A stretch of DNA of 64,000 bases from Cupriavidus alkaliphilus (GCF_900094595.1 NZ_FMAD01000006.1:186001-250000); one strand, 5' to 3'. Counted from the stretch's first letter, positions 8,741 to 18,572 are shown. Notes: generated by a model not told the origin, from the letters alone. Translations and numbers: made by a program.

Positions 8741-8776
8741 CACGTATCGCCGCACGTATCGCCGTACGTATTTCCC
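8741..8776. repeat. Tandem 12-bp direct repeat upstream of the molybdenum hydroxylase operon
   Basis: CACGTATCGCCG occurs twice in perfect tandem (8741-8752, 8753-8764), followed by a third, degenerate copy TACGTATTTCCC (8765-8776). The common core ACGTAT recurs at exactly 12-bp spacing. It lies about 170 bp upstream of the first gene of the operon and could be a regulator-binding array. No known regulator is assigned. Confidence 0.55.
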
Positions 8777-8944
8777 AGCGTAATTTCTACACGCACCGCG
8801 TGGCGTTTTTGACGCTTGCCGCACCGCGTTGCCGTACCGCCCGTGGCGCCATGGCCGGGGCGCTGCCCGGCACTGAACTTGCAGCCTTCCGGTATTCCCG
8901 GCGCCCTCTGACGGCCTGCCGGGACGCAGACAGAAGGCTCGCCC

Positions 8945-9517
8945 ATGTCCGAAGACAATGTTCCGGCCCATTGCAACGCCACTGCCCCGCCAGGCGCGGC
9001 CACCCGCGCGGTCACGCTCCATGTCAACGGCAAGCCTTGCACGCTGCAACTGGAGCCGCGCTGCACGCTGCTCGACGCGCTGCGTGAAATCCTCCAGCTG
9101 ACCGGCGCCAAGAAGGGCTGCGACCGCGGCCAGTGCGGCGCGTGCACGGTGCTGGTCGACGGCCGCCGCATCAACGCCTGCCTGACGCTGGCGGTGATGC
9201 AGGAAGGCCGCCACATCACCACCATCGAAGGCCTGGCCAGCGGCGACACCCTCCATCCGATGCAGCAGGCCTTCGTTACCCACGACGCGCTGCAGTGCGG
9301 CTTCTGCACCCCCGGCCAGATCTGCTCGGCGGTGGGCATGATGGCCGAGGCTCGGGCCGGCCATGCCAGCGCGGTGCAGCCGCTGAGCCCGCCGCCGTTG
9401 CCGCTCGGCGACGACGAGATCCGCGAGCGCATGAGCGGCAACCTGTGCCGCTGCGGCGCCTACCCCAATATCGTTGCCGCGGTCCGCGCAGCCTGCGGCA
9501 CGGGCGGCGGCAGCTAA
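8945..9517 (+). CDS. Molybdenum hydroxylase iron-sulfur subunit (PaoA/YagT-like)
   Basis: A 190-residue small subunit carrying two [2Fe-2S] clusters. The plant-ferredoxin-type motif [16 protein letters not shown] with a later Cys binds the first, and QCGFCTPGQ plus GNLCRCGAY binds the second. It passes electrons from the molybdenum centre to the FAD subunit. E. coli PaoA has a Tat signal for periplasmic export; none is visible here (no twin-arginine plus hydrophobic stretch), so this enzyme is probably cytoplasmic. AGAAGG precedes the ATG. It is the first of three genes in the order FeS, FAD, Mo. The substrate is probably an aldehyde or N-heterocycle and is unproven. Confidence 0.92.
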   Translation: MSEDNVPAHCNATAPPGAATRAVTLHVNGKPCTLQLEPRCTLLDALREILQLTGAKKGCDRGQCGACTVLVDGRRINACLTLAVMQEGRHITTIEGLASGDTLHPMQQAFVTHDALQCGFCTPGQICSAVGMMAEARAGHASAVQPLSPPPLPLGDDEIRERMSGNLCRCGAYPNIVAAVRAACGTGGGS

Positions 9518-9525
9518 GGCCGACC

Positions 9526-10524
9526 ATGAATCCTTTCGCTTATGAACGGCCGGGCTCGGTCGACGAGGCCATGCGCCTGGGGAGCCAGCCGGGCGCGCGC
9601 TATGTGGCCGGCGGCACCAACCTGCTGGACCTGGTCAAGGCCGGCGTGGAGGCGCCGCGGCTGCTGGTCGACGTCAGCCGGCTGCCACTGAACCAGATAA
9701 CGGCGCTGCCCGAAGGCGGCCTGCGCCTGGGCGCGATGGCCAGCAACACCGATGCGGCCAACCATGCGCTGGTGCGCGAACGCTATCCGCTGCTGGCGCA
9801 GGCGCTGCTGTCGGGTGCCTCCGGGCAGCTGCGCAATATGGCCACGGTGGGCGGCAACCTGCTGCAGCGCACCCGTTGCCACTACTTCTATGACCTGGGA
9901 TTTCCGGCCTGCAACAAGCGCAAGCCCGGCTCGGGCTGCGGCGCACGCGACGGCATCAACCGCATCCACGCCATCCTGGGCGCCAGCGAGCATTGCATTG
10001 CCGTGCATCCGTCCGACATGTGCGTGGCGCTGGCCGCGCTCGAGGCCGTGATCGTGGTGCGCGCCACCACCGGCGAGCGCCGCATCCCGATCGGCGACTT
10101 CCACCGCCTGCCCGGCGATACCCCGCAATGCGACACCATGCTGGCGCCCGGCGAGCTGATCGTTGCCATCGACCTGCCGTCCTCGCCCTACGCCGCCCAC
10201 GCGCACTACCTGAAGGTGCGCGACCGCTCCAGCTTTGCCTTCGCCCTGGTTTCGGTCGCCGCGGCGCTCGAACTCGACGGCAAGCTCGTGCGCAGCGCCC
10301 GGCTCGCGCTGGGCGGCGTGGCGCACAAGCCCTGGCGCGTGCCCGCGGCGGAACGCGCCCTGGCCGGCCGGCCGCTGAGCGCGCACAGCGCGGCCGACGC
10401 GGCGCGGCTGCTGCTTGACGGCGCGCACCCGTATGCGCACAACGCGTTCAAGATCGGCCTGGCCCAGCGCGCCGTCGCGCTGGCGCTGAAGGTTGCCAGC
10501 GGCCCGCCAGGAGCTTCGGCATGA
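9526..10524 (+). CDS. Molybdenum hydroxylase FAD-binding subunit (PaoB/YagS-like)
   Basis: A 332-residue FAD subunit of the xanthine dehydrogenase family. The FAD-binding stretches are [11 protein letters not shown] and [15 protein letters not shown]. It has a Cys-rich insert (C in RTRC, then PAC, then GSGC, with a further EHC) like the loop that holds an extra [4Fe-4S] cluster in E. coli PaoB; that cluster is inferred here. The ATG lies 8 bp after the FeS-subunit stop, and the gene ends in an ATGA overlap with the Mo subunit, so the operon is translationally coupled. Confidence 0.92.
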   Translation: MNPFAYERPGSVDEAMRLGSQPGARYVAGGTNLLDLVKAGVEAPRLLVDVSRLPLNQITALPEGGLRLGAMASNTDAANHALVRERYPLLAQALLSGASGQLRNMATVGGNLLQRTRCHYFYDLGFPACNKRKPGSGCGARDGINRIHAILGASEHCIAVHPSDMCVALAALEAVIVVRATTGERRIPIGDFHRLPGDTPQCDTMLAPGELIVAIDLPSSPYAAHAHYLKVRDRSSFAFALVSVAAALELDGKLVRSARLALGGVAHKPWRVPAAERALAGRPLSAHSAADAARLLLDGAHPYAHNAFKIGLAQRAVALALKVASGPPGASA

Positions 10525-12728
10525 GCGTGACCGGCACCCCGCTCGATCGCGTCGACGGCATCCCGAAGGTCACCGGCCGCGCCCGCTACAGCGCCGACCA
10601 GACCTTGCCGGGGCTGGTCCACGCGGTGATGGTGACCAGCGCCATTGCCCGCGGCGAGATCGTTGCCATCGACACCGCCGCGTGCGAACGCATGCCGGGC
10701 GTGCGGCTGGTGCTGACGCCGTTCAACGCCCCGCACCTGCCCAAGGGCGGCAAGGCGGCCGCCGACATCCCCACCGCCGGCCATGTGATGAGCCTGCTGC
10801 AGGACACCGCGGTCCACTACAACAACCAGCCCATCGCCGTAGTGGTGGCCGATACGCTCGAGCAGGCCCGCGACGCCGCGCGCTGCCTGCGGGTGCAATA
10901 CCGGCAGGCCGATGCCGTGCTCGACTTCGCGCAGGCGCGCACGCGGGCCCGCAAGCCCGACGAGGACGAATCCGCCGACAGCCGCCGCGGCGATCCCGAC
11001 GCGGGCCTGCGTGGCGCCGCTGCCGTGATCGACGCGGTCTATACCACGCCGATGGAAACCCACAACCCGATGGAGCCGCATGCCACCCTTGCCGCGTGGG
11101 ACGGCGACCAGCTGACCCTGTACGACGCGACGCAATACGTCACCGGCGTGCGCAAGGCGGTCGCGGCCGCGTTCGGCATCGCCGCCGACAAGGTGCGCGT
11201 GATCTGCCCCTACGTGGGCGGTGGCTTTGGCTGCAAGGGCTCGGTGTGGTCGCACGTGGTGCTGGCCGCGATGGCGGCGCGGCAGGTCAGCCGGCCGGTC
11301 AGGCTGGTGTTGGAACGGACCCAGATGTTCGGCCCGGTGGGCGGGCGGCCCCTTACCGAGCAGCATGTGGTCGCCGCCGCGGCGGCCGACGGCGCGCTGC
11401 ACGCGCTCCGCCATGACGTGACCACATGCACTTCCACGATCGAGGAATGGCTGGAATCCGCCGCGCTGATCACGCGCCGGCTCTATGCCTGCCCCAACGT
11501 GCAGACCAGCCACCGGCTGGTCGAGCTGGATATCGGCACGCCCACCTTCATGCGCGCGCCCGGCGAAGTCCCCGGCAGCTTTGCGCTGGAATGCGCGCTG
11601 GACGAACTGGCGGAACGGCTGGGCATCGATCCGGTCGCATTGCGCCTGCGCAACCACGCCGACACCGATCCCGAGAAGCAGCTGCCGTTCTCGAGCAAGT
11701 CGCTGCGCGAATGCTATCGCGACGCCGCCGAGTGCTTTGGCTGGGCGCGCCGCGACCCCACTCCACGCTCGATGCACGCCGACGGCAAGCTGGTGGGACT
11801 GGGCATGGCGACCGCCACCTACCCGACCTACCGCTCCCCGGCCAGCGCGATGGTGCGCCTGCTGGCGGACGGCACGGCGCTGGTGCGCTCAGGCTCGCAG
11901 GACCTTGGCACCGGCACGTATACCGTCATGACGCAGGTCGCCGCCGATGCGCTGGGCCTGCCGCCGGCGCGCGTGCGCTTTGAACTCGGCGACACGGCCT
12001 TCCCCGAGGCGCCGGTGTCGGGCGGCTCGCAGTCGGTGGCCAGCGTCGCACCCGCCGTGCAGCAGGCGGCCGCAGCGGCACGGCAGCGCCTGATCCGCCA
12101 GGCCGTGGCCGATACGGCTTCGCCGCTGGCTGGCGCGCCGGTGGAGGACGTCGAGATCGTCGATGGCTGGCTGCAACGACGTTCGGATCCGGCGCAGCGC
12201 GAACCCATCTCCGCGCCGATCCGGCGCGCCGGGGGCCGTGCGATCGAAGCCCGCGCCAGCGCCCGGCCCGGCAAGGAGCGCCAGGCGTATTCCATGCACG
12301 CCTTCGGCGCGGTCTTTGCCGAAGTCCGCGTCGACCCGGAACTGGGCGAGATCCGCGTCCACCGCGTCGTTGCCCGCTACGGCGCCGGCCGGCTGCTCAA
12401 CCGCAAGACCGCGCACAGCCAGTTGATGGGCGGCATTGTCTGGGGCATCGGCATGGCGCTGCACGAGAAGACAGAACTGGACCTGGCCACCGGGCGCGTC
12501 GCCAATGCCAACCTGGCCGAGTACCATATCCCGGTCAATGCCGACATCGGCACCATCGACGTCTCCGTGGTGGACGAGGACGATCCGCATATCAATGCGC
12601 TGGGCACCAAGGGCATCGGCGAGATCGGCATCGTGGGCGTGGCCGCGGCCATTGCCAATGCCGTGTACCACGCCACCGGCCGGCGCGTGCGCGACTTGCC
12701 GATCACGCTGGACAAGCTCCTCGACTGA
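10521..12728 (+). CDS. Molybdenum hydroxylase, molybdopterin-binding catalytic subunit (PaoC/YagR-like)
   Basis: A 735-residue catalytic subunit. The N-terminal aldehyde-oxidase a/b hammerhead begins [17 protein letters not shown]; the cofactor-binding domain contains [11 protein letters not shown]; the C-terminal [17 protein letters not shown] contains the catalytic Glu of the family. The size and the FeS-FAD-Mo order match PaoABC rather than classic xanthine dehydrogenase. No export signal is visible. A paralogous operon lies at 37502-41417. The XdhC/PaoD-type maturation factor is not in the window. Confidence 0.93.
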   Translation: MSVTGTPLDRVDGIPKVTGRARYSADQTLPGLVHAVMVTSAIARGEIVAIDTAACERMPGVRLVLTPFNAPHLPKGGKAAADIPTAGHVMSLLQDTAVHYNNQPIAVVVADTLEQARDAARCLRVQYRQADAVLDFAQARTRARKPDEDESADSRRGDPDAGLRGAAAVIDAVYTTPMETHNPMEPHATLAAWDGDQLTLYDATQYVTGVRKAVAAAFGIAADKVRVICPYVGGGFGCKGSVWSHVVLAAMAARQVSRPVRLVLERTQMFGPVGGRPLTEQHVVAAAAADGALHALRHDVTTCTSTIEEWLESAALITRRLYACPNVQTSHRLVELDIGTPTFMRAPGEVPGSFALECALDELAERLGIDPVALRLRNHADTDPEKQLPFSSKSLRECYRDAAECFGWARRDPTPRSMHADGKLVGLGMATATYPTYRSPASAMVRLLADGTALVRSGSQDLGTGTYTVMTQVAADALGLPPARVRFELGDTAFPEAPVSGGSQSVASVAPAVQQAAAAARQRLIRQAVADTASPLAGAPVEDVEIVDGWLQRRSDPAQREPISAPIRRAGGRAIEARASARPGKERQAYSMHAFGAVFAEVRVDPELGEIRVHRVVARYGAGRLLNRKTAHSQLMGGIVWGIGMALHEKTELDLATGRVANANLAEYHIPVNADIGTIDVSVVDEDDPHINALGTKGIGEIGIVGVAAAIANAVYHATGRRVRDLPITLDKLLD

Positions 12729-12862
12729 ACGCCGCCCCGGCACCAGGCGGGCCCCACAGGCATTCACGCCGGCGCCGCGCCAGTGGTTGCGCAGGCCGCG
12801 ATCCAGTGGAAAGATGTCGCCACGGGCCCCGCGCCCGCAACCTGGCTGCCCGCCATGCGGGC

Positions 12863-13735
12863 ATGGAGGCTGCCGTGACCGAGCGAATTCCACCGCGTAC
12901 TTCCTCGTGCATCGCCCTGCTGCTGGCCACCGGCGCGCTGCTGGCCGTTGGCCGGGCCAGCGCCCAGACGCCGGCACCGCTGGCCGAATGGCAGTTCTCC
13001 GCCGGCATTCCGCTGCAGAAGCTGTTCCAGGACGACATCCCCGACTGGCAGGTCCGGCTTGGCGCCGCCGCCATGCTGCGGCCGCGCTACGACGGCTCGT
13101 CCGAGTACATCGTGATCGGCGGCCCCAGCATCGATATCCGCTACCGCGACCTCGCCTTTGCGTCGATCGGCGAAGGGCTGGGCGTGAACCTGCTGCGCGG
13201 CAAGAACTGGCGCGCCGGCATCGCGCTCACCTACAACCTGGGCCGGCGCGGCCAGGAAGACTCGCCGCACCTGGACGGCATGGGCAATATCAACCCGGCG
13301 CCGGAAGGCAAGCTGTTCGCCGAATACGCGGTCTCGAAAGAATTCCCGCTGGTGCTGCGCATCGACGCGCGCCGCAGCCTGGGCGGCAGCGACGGCTGGA
13401 TCGGCGACATCGGCGCCTATATGCCGCTGCCCGGCAGCTCGGAAAGATTCTTCTGGTTCGCCGGCCCCACCGTCACGCTGGCCGACTCGCGCTACATGAA
13501 CGCCTGGTACGGCGTCAGCGCCGCGCAGGCGCGCGCCGGCCGGCCGCAGTACCACGCGCGCGGCGGGATCAAGTCATACGGCTTCGGCGTGACCTCTGTG
13601 TGGTACTTCGCCAGACACTGGTTTGCCAGCTCTGACGTGGCCGTGTCGCAACTGGCCGGCGATGCGGCCGACAGCCCGATCACGCGCAAGCGGACCAACG
13701 CGGTGTTCGACCTGTCGGTCAACTACGAATTCTGA
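12863..13735 (+). CDS. MipA/OmpV-family outer membrane protein
   Basis: A 290-residue predicted outer-membrane beta-barrel. A signal peptide is visible (SCIALLLATGALLAVGRASA followed by Q). The body has the family's alternating strands and ends in Phe (VNYEF), the usual C-terminal residue for BAM-dependent barrels. MipA links lytic transglycosylase and PBP1b in E. coli, while most relatives are uncharacterised scaffolds or porin-like proteins. The ATG at 12863 was chosen over an upstream GTG (12806) because it places the signal peptide near the start; a GTG at 12875 is also possible. It follows the molybdenum operon by 134 bp and may be independent. Confidence 0.85.
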   Translation: MEAAVTERIPPRTSSCIALLLATGALLAVGRASAQTPAPLAEWQFSAGIPLQKLFQDDIPDWQVRLGAAAMLRPRYDGSSEYIVIGGPSIDIRYRDLAFASIGEGLGVNLLRGKNWRAGIALTYNLGRRGQEDSPHLDGMGNINPAPEGKLFAEYAVSKEFPLVLRIDARRSLGGSDGWIGDIGAYMPLPGSSERFFWFAGPTVTLADSRYMNAWYGVSAAQARAGRPQYHARGGIKSYGFGVTSVWYFARHWFASSDVAVSQLAGDAADSPITRKRTNAVFDLSVNYEF

Positions 13736-13908
13736 CCATCGTCGCGGCCGGCCTGGTTCGGCTATCGCACATTGGATGGCCAGCTCCGGTGATTCAGCCG
13801 CAGCCGGTGCGGCACCGCGCAGACTGCGTCCCGCATAATTGGCCGGCCGGATCTCCGGCCGCAGGCCCCGCCAGGGGATTGCCAAGCATGCAAAAGAAGG
13901 AGACGTAG

Positions 13909-14910
13909 TTGAAGTCCAGCATCAAGCATCGCGTCGCGCGCAGCGCGCGTTCCATCGCCATCGCCGTAGCCGGCGTGGCCGCCGCCCACACCGCTCCCAC
14001 TGCCCTTGCCGCCGACGCATGGCCGGCCAAGCCGATCAAGGTGATCGTGCCCTACACCCCGGGCGGCTCCACCGACACGGTCTCGCGGGTCGTGTTCGAG
14101 CAGGTCTCGCAACGGCTCGGCCAGCCCATCATCATCGAGAACAAGCCCGGTGCCAACAGCACCCTGGGCGTCGGCGTCGCCGCGCGCTCGGCGCCGGACG
14201 GCTACACCTTTGTCTCGGTGCTGGCCGCCTACAGCGCCAACATGTCGCTGTATTCGAAGCTCAGCTACAAGCCCGCCGACCTGGTGCCGGTGGCGGAAAT
14301 GGCCGAGCTGCCGCTGTTCCTGTTCGCCAGCAAGAAGGTGCCCGCCAGGACCGTGGCCGAACTGGTCGACTACGGCAAGAAGCATCCCGACACGCTGACC
14401 TTCGGCTCCAGCGGCGTCGGCAGTTCCGCGCACCTGACCGGCGAGCGCCTGGCGATGGAATCGAAGCTCAAGCTCACCCACGTGCCCTACAACGGCAGCG
14501 CGCCGATCCTGCCGGCGCTGGTGTCCGGCGAGGTCTCGGTGGCGTTCGACCCGCTGCTGGTGCCGATGCCGCACGTCAAGTCCGGCAAGATCAACGTGCT
14601 GGCCGTCGCCTCGGCCAAACGCTGGCCGGGCGAGCCCAATATCCCGACCATGGAAGAAGCTGGCTTCCCCGGCTTCGTGATGAGCTCATGGACCGGCCTG
14701 CTGGCACCGGCCGGCACGCCGCAGCCGATCGTCGCGCGCATGGCCCGGGAAATCGCCGCGGCCACGCGCAGCCCGGAAGTCACGAAGAAGCTGACCGACC
14801 TCGGCTTTGTGCCGGTGGGCGGTACGCCCGAGGAATTCCGCAAGCTGATCGAGCGCGATACCAGGCGGTATGCGGAGATCGTCAAGGCGGGCAAGATCAC
14901 CCTCGACTAA
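13909..14910 (+). CDS. Bug-family (tripartite tricarboxylate transporter) periplasmic solute-binding protein
   Basis: A 333-residue receptor with a signal peptide (VARSARSIAIAVAGVAAAHTA ends near ADA) and Bug-family landmarks: WPAKPIKVIVPYTPGGSTD, ENKPGANSTLG, and HVPYNGSAPILPALVSGEVS. These proteins bind small carboxylates with high affinity. No TctA/TctB membrane genes are adjacent, so it is an orphan receptor, as is common in this group. Start codon is TTG at 13909, 4 bp after a GGAGACG-like sequence and giving a plausible signal peptide. Confidence 0.92.
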   Translation: MKSSIKHRVARSARSIAIAVAGVAAAHTAPTALAADAWPAKPIKVIVPYTPGGSTDTVSRVVFEQVSQRLGQPIIIENKPGANSTLGVGVAARSAPDGYTFVSVLAAYSANMSLYSKLSYKPADLVPVAEMAELPLFLFASKKVPARTVAELVDYGKKHPDTLTFGSSGVGSSAHLTGERLAMESKLKLTHVPYNGSAPILPALVSGEVSVAFDPLLVPMPHVKSGKINVLAVASAKRWPGEPNIPTMEEAGFPGFVMSSWTGLLAPAGTPQPIVARMAREIAAATRSPEVTKKLTDLGFVPVGGTPEEFRKLIERDTRRYAEIVKAGKITLD

Positions 14911-14921
14911 GGCCATGGGCC

Positions 14922-14940
14922 GGCGGCGCCGAGCGCCGCC
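14922..14940. terminator. GC hairpin between convergent genes
   Basis: GGCGGCGC and GCGCCGCC pair perfectly around a 3-nt loop (CGA) in the short gap between the Bug receptor and the convergent TonB receptor gene. No T-tract is present, so a bidirectional terminator role is only possible. Confidence 0.4.
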
Positions 14941-14956
14941 AGCCACGCTGCACTGC

Positions 14957-17194
14957 TTACCAGCGGTGCTGGTACATCGCCGTCAGCGTGATGCCCGCTG
15001 CCGGCAGCCGGCTGGTGTTGTTGCTGTTGCGCAGCAGCTGGCTGTACAGCGGGTAGTAGTTGCGGTTGAACAGGTTCTCGATGCCGACCGTGATCGTATC
15101 CTTGCGCGTCAGTTCATAGCGGCTGATCAGGTCGACGGTGGTATAGCTGCTGACCTCGCGCCGGCCGAAGCTGTTCTGGCCGTTGAGCCGGTAGTCGCGG
15201 CTGGCGTAGTAGCTCAGCTGCACGCGGTTGCTCCACTGGCTCACGGGACGGAACTGCAGGTACGCCGTGACCTTGAGCGGCGGGATGCGGTAACCGGTCA
15301 TGTCCTGCATGCTGGCGCTGCCCTGCGGCCGTTCGCGCCCGTTGATCCAGGTGATGGTGCCGCCCGCGCCCCAGCGCTCGTCGTCCGACCGGTAGTCGGC
15401 CGCCGCTTCCACGCCCGCGATGCGCTCTTCGGTGCGGGTCAGGATCAGGCCGTTGTTGAAGCTCTGCACGTCGCCAAGCTTGGACGTGGTGTAGAACAGC
15501 GCCACGCTCGCCAGCGTATTGCCCAGCGCGCCGCGCCAGCCCAGTTCATAGTTGTTGGTCTTGACCGGATCCAGGCTGGACGAATTGATGTCGAAGCCGG
15601 CACGCGCATTGCGGATCTGCAGGCCGATGTCCGGCAGCTGGAAGCCCTGGCTGAACGAGGCATAGAACTCCTGGCCCTTGACCGGCGCATAGGCCGCGCC
15701 CAGGTTGAACAGCCAGGCGCCATAGTTGACCGTGCCGCCCTTGACCGTAGCCGGGTTGCTCACGCGCGATTGCGACAGCGGCACGAAGTCATCGAAGCTG
15801 GCGCTGGCGCGCTCATAGCGCAGGCCGCCCTCGGCCGACCACTGCTCGCTGAACTTGTGCTGCAGCTGGCCGAAGATGCCGCCACTGCGCGTGGTCAGCG
15901 GCGGCATGTAGGTGGCCGTGCCGATGCGGTTGAAGACCAGCCCGCCGCTGCTGTCGTAGGCACGCGGATCGAACAGGTCCAGCGGCATGTCGCTGCGCTC
16001 CTGGTTGTAGTCGGCGCCCCACAGCAGCTTGGTGGCCTTGGCCTGGCCCAGCGGCGTGCTGATGGTCAGGCGCCCGCCGAACACGTCGCTGTTCTGGCTG
16101 ATCTGGTCGACATTGCCGCCGCGCGTGGCCACCGCGCGCGCATCGAAGGGCGGGAAACGCGTGAAGTAGTCGCGGTAGTAGAACTGGCTCGATACCGTGC
16201 TGCCGAGCAGGTCCTGGTGCTGGTAATCCAGGTTGACCACGGTATTGCGCAGCTCATTCTGGTTGTCCAGCTGCAGGCCACGGATCGCGCGCGCGGCGGT
16301 GGAGCCGGCCGGCGCACGGGCCACCGACGGATCGGACGCATAGTCGGTGTTCTGCTTCGCCTGGTACCGGCTGACGCTCAGCTGCAGCCGCTGCTGGCCG
16401 TCGATGCGCCAGCCCAGCTTGCCGCTCAGGTTGTAGACGTTGGAATCGAAGAGATCGCCCTGGCTGGGCTCCGGCGCAATGCGGTGGCCTTCGGCATCGT
16501 AGGGGCTGCCGATGCGCTGCGCGCCCAGGTGGAAGGCATAGTCGATCGGCCCCTGGCTGCCGGAGAAGTGCTGCTGCACGTTGGCGCTCAGCCCTTCCTT
16601 GCTCAGCCGCGTCAGCGGCGTGCCCAGCGTGACCGTGGTGTCCGCGCTCGGCGGCCCGCCGGCCTGGCGCGTGGTGATCGAGATGATGCCGCCGCTGGCA
16701 CCCGCCCCGTAGAGCGCGCTGCTGCCGCGCAGCACCTCGATGCGCTCGATATTGCTGGGGTCGATGGTGGCCAGGTTGCGCGCCGAATCGCGGTTGGTGT
16801 TCAGCGGGATGCCGTCGACCAGCACCAGCGCGCTGCGCCCGCGCAGCGTCTGGCCGAAATCCGTCACCGTGCGGCTGGAATCGGCCATGCCCGGAATGAC
16901 CTTGCTCAGCATGGTGGCAAGGTTGGTCGAGCCCGTGCGCAACTCGTCCAGCTCCTCGCGCTCGATCACCGTGACCTGCCGCATCGGATTGACCAGGTCG
17001 CTCTTGATACGGTCGACCCGCACCTCCACGGCATTCAGGCTGCCCGCCTCCACCGACGCGGCCTGGGCCTGGGCCTGGGTTTGGGCCTGAGCGACGGAGA
17101 CAAGCGGCATCGTGCCCGCTATGGCGCAGATCAGCAGAGACAGCGGGCGAGGACGAAGGGCGAAACGGATAGAGGTGGCCGGAAGGTTTTGCAT
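14957..17194 (-). CDS. TonB-dependent outer membrane receptor (siderophore type)
   Basis: A 745-residue receptor with a signal peptide (LSLLICAIAGTMPLVSVAQA), a plug domain (about 60-180: QVTVIEREELDEL, LRGRSALVLVDGIPLNTNRD, IERIEVLRGSSALYGAGASG) and a C-terminal 22-strand barrel ending MYQHRW with the terminal aromatic residue. Plug motifs such as VLRGSSALYGAGA are typical of ferric-siderophore receptors. A Fur-like box precedes the gene, which supports iron regulation. No siderophore biosynthesis or ABC transporter gene is adjacent, so it may take up a foreign siderophore. The ligand is unknown. Confidence 0.93.
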   Translation of the reverse strand: MQNLPATSIRFALRPRPLSLLICAIAGTMPLVSVAQAQTQAQAQAASVEAGSLNAVEVRVDRIKSDLVNPMRQVTVIEREELDELRTGSTNLATMLSKVIPGMADSSRTVTDFGQTLRGRSALVLVDGIPLNTNRDSARNLATIDPSNIERIEVLRGSSALYGAGASGGIISITTRQAGGPPSADTTVTLGTPLTRLSKEGLSANVQQHFSGSQGPIDYAFHLGAQRIGSPYDAEGHRIAPEPSQGDLFDSNVYNLSGKLGWRIDGQQRLQLSVSRYQAKQNTDYASDPSVARAPAGSTAARAIRGLQLDNQNELRNTVVNLDYQHQDLLGSTVSSQFYYRDYFTRFPPFDARAVATRGGNVDQISQNSDVFGGRLTISTPLGQAKATKLLWGADYNQERSDMPLDLFDPRAYDSSGGLVFNRIGTATYMPPLTTRSGGIFGQLQHKFSEQWSAEGGLRYERASASFDDFVPLSQSRVSNPATVKGGTVNYGAWLFNLGAAYAPVKGQEFYASFSQGFQLPDIGLQIRNARAGFDINSSSLDPVKTNNYELGWRGALGNTLASVALFYTTSKLGDVQSFNNGLILTRTEERIAGVEAAADYRSDDERWGAGGTITWINGRERPQGSASMQDMTGYRIPPLKVTAYLQFRPVSQWSNRVQLSYYASRDYRLNGQNSFGRREVSSYTTVDLISRYELTRKDTITVGIENLFNRNYYPLYSQLLRNSNNTSRLPAAGITLTAMYQHRW

Positions 17195-17243
17195 GGTGGC
17201 TGCAGGCGCGCGCGGAGGGATTTAATGATTTGTAACAAAACCG

Positions 17244-17261
17244 GAAATGATAATGATTCCC
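17244..17261. promoter_or_regulatory. Fur-box-like sequence upstream of the TonB receptor
   Basis: GAAATGATAATGATTCCC at 17244-17261 matches the GATAATGAT core of the Fur consensus. It is about 50 bp upstream of the receptor start and also lies in the shared region with the divergent isochorismatase-like gene. Confidence 0.7.
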
Positions 17262-17390
17262 GATTGTGTTAGCAAGCGCTGGTGTGGCCGTGGTTATGTC
17301 TGGCAAGGCATATGGCAGCGCAGGACGCGATCGGAACCGGCCCTGGTTGCCGTGATAGAGTCGGTCTTCATTCACGCCGGTACGCACAGC

Positions 17391-17966
17391 ATGACCGACC
17401 CGATCCCGCCTATCGTCCCGGCGCAAACCGCCCTGGTAGTCATGCACTACCAGACCGACATCCTGGCCCTCTTTCCCTCCGTCGCTCCCACCTTGCTTGC
17501 CAATACGCGCAAGCTGTGCGACGCAGCGCGGTCCCGGGGCGTCAGCGTCTATTTCGCCAAGATCCACTTCAGCCCGGGCTATCCGGAAATCAGCCCGCTG
17601 AACCGCAATGGGCAGGGAATCAAGCGGCTGGGCCTGTTCGTCGACGACCAGATCTCGCCCGAACTTGAGCGGCGGGACGGTGAGCCGCTGATCGTCGCGC
17701 ATCGCGCGAGTGTGTTCTTTGGCACCGACCTGCAGGTACGCCTGTCCGCCCAGGGCATCGATACCCTGCTGATGGTGGGCATTGCCTCGACCGGCGTGGT
17801 GCTGTCATCGGTGGCGTATGCAAGCGATGCGGATTTTCGCCTGTTCACGGTCAAGGATTGCTGCTACGACCCGGACCAGGTCGTGCACGACCATCTGTTT
17901 GCCACGGCATTCGATTCGCGCACCACGGTGCTGTCGCTCGCTGACGCCCTGGCACTGCTTGGATGA
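17391..17966 (+). CDS. Isochorismatase-like protein lacking the catalytic cysteine
   Basis: A 191-residue alpha/beta protein of the isochorismatase/cysteine hydrolase superfamily, recognised by VVMHYQTDILALF near the N-terminus, the central AHRASVFFGTDL and the GIASTGVVLSSVAYASDADF stretch. The usual Asp-Lys-Cys triad is altered: the first Asp position reads His-Tyr, the Lys position reads Arg, and the Cys position reads Gly-Val. A subfamily with STGVVLS at this position is common, so this is probably not a random loss, but its activity is unknown. The ATG at 17391 follows the promoter region and gives a normal family length. It stands alone, divergent from the TonB receptor. Confidence 0.75.
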   Translation: MTDPIPPIVPAQTALVVMHYQTDILALFPSVAPTLLANTRKLCDAARSRGVSVYFAKIHFSPGYPEISPLNRNGQGIKRLGLFVDDQISPELERRDGEPLIVAHRASVFFGTDLQVRLSAQGIDTLLMVGIASTGVVLSSVAYASDADFRLFTVKDCCYDPDQVVHDHLFATAFDSRTTVLSLADALALLG

Positions 17967-18027
17967 GCCACCAGATTCCGGCAGCCCGGGGGCGCAACGC
18001 GGGCACACCAACGACTGAGGAGAACCC

Positions 18028-18402
18028 ATGTTTGACCACGTCAAATTCGGAGTGAGCGACTATGCAGCAAGCAAGGCGTTCTTCCTCAAAGCGCTGGAGC
18101 CGCTCGGTGTAGCGGTGGTGTCGGAGGGGCCGCCTGCCTACGGTGTCGAACTCAGCGCAAAGGGCAAGGCTTCGTTATGCCTGTTCCAGACCGACGAGAA
18201 GCCCGCGCATCTGCACCTGGCGTTTACCGCCGAGAACCGGCAGCAGGTCGACGCCTTCCATCGCGCAGCATTGGCGGCCGGGGCCAGGGACAATGGCGGC
18301 CCCGGACTGCGGCCGCACTACCACGCGAACTACTATGCGGCGTTCGTCATTGGTCCGGACGGGCACAACATCGAGGTGGTTTGCCAGGCGCCCGGCGCAT
18401 AA
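18028..18402 (+). CDS. VOC-family (glyoxalase/bleomycin-resistance fold) protein
   Basis: A 124-residue single-chain VOC protein with two beta-alpha-beta-beta-beta units: MFDHVKFGVSDYAASKAFF at the N-terminus and NYYAAFVIGPDGHNIEVVC at the C-terminus. Potential metal-site residues are the His of DHVKFG, the His of LHLAF and the Glu of HNIEVV. A strong GAGGAGA ribosome-binding site precedes the ATG. Substrate unknown; members include lyases, dioxygenases and drug-binding proteins. Confidence 0.88.
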   Translation: MFDHVKFGVSDYAASKAFFLKALEPLGVAVVSEGPPAYGVELSAKGKASLCLFQTDEKPAHLHLAFTAENRQQVDAFHRAALAAGARDNGGPGLRPHYHANYYAAFVIGPDGHNIEVVCQAPGA

Positions 18403-18572
18403 CCCTTCAGACAAGCACCTGTCGTCATCACCGCGCGCCTGGTCGCAACCAAGGAGGCGCCAGCCTGCCGCTTCGGATTGATGCGCGTCAAGCGTGCATC
18501 CACGCCGGCATCTACGCTGAATAAAGCGCCCCGCTCCTTGATTCCGCACATCCCTTCGCCAGGAGACTCATC

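Noticed and set aside
17041..17090. Gln/Ala codon repeat in the TonB receptor N-terminus (QAQTQAQAQAA) as a phase-variable tract
   Set aside because: The repeat is short and imperfect and lies just after the signal peptide; change of copy number would be in frame only for 6-bp units, and no evidence of variation can be seen here.
14870..17272. 800-codon plus-strand open frame opposite the TonB receptor
   Set aside because: No family match, antisense to a clear receptor with signal peptide and terminal aromatic residue.
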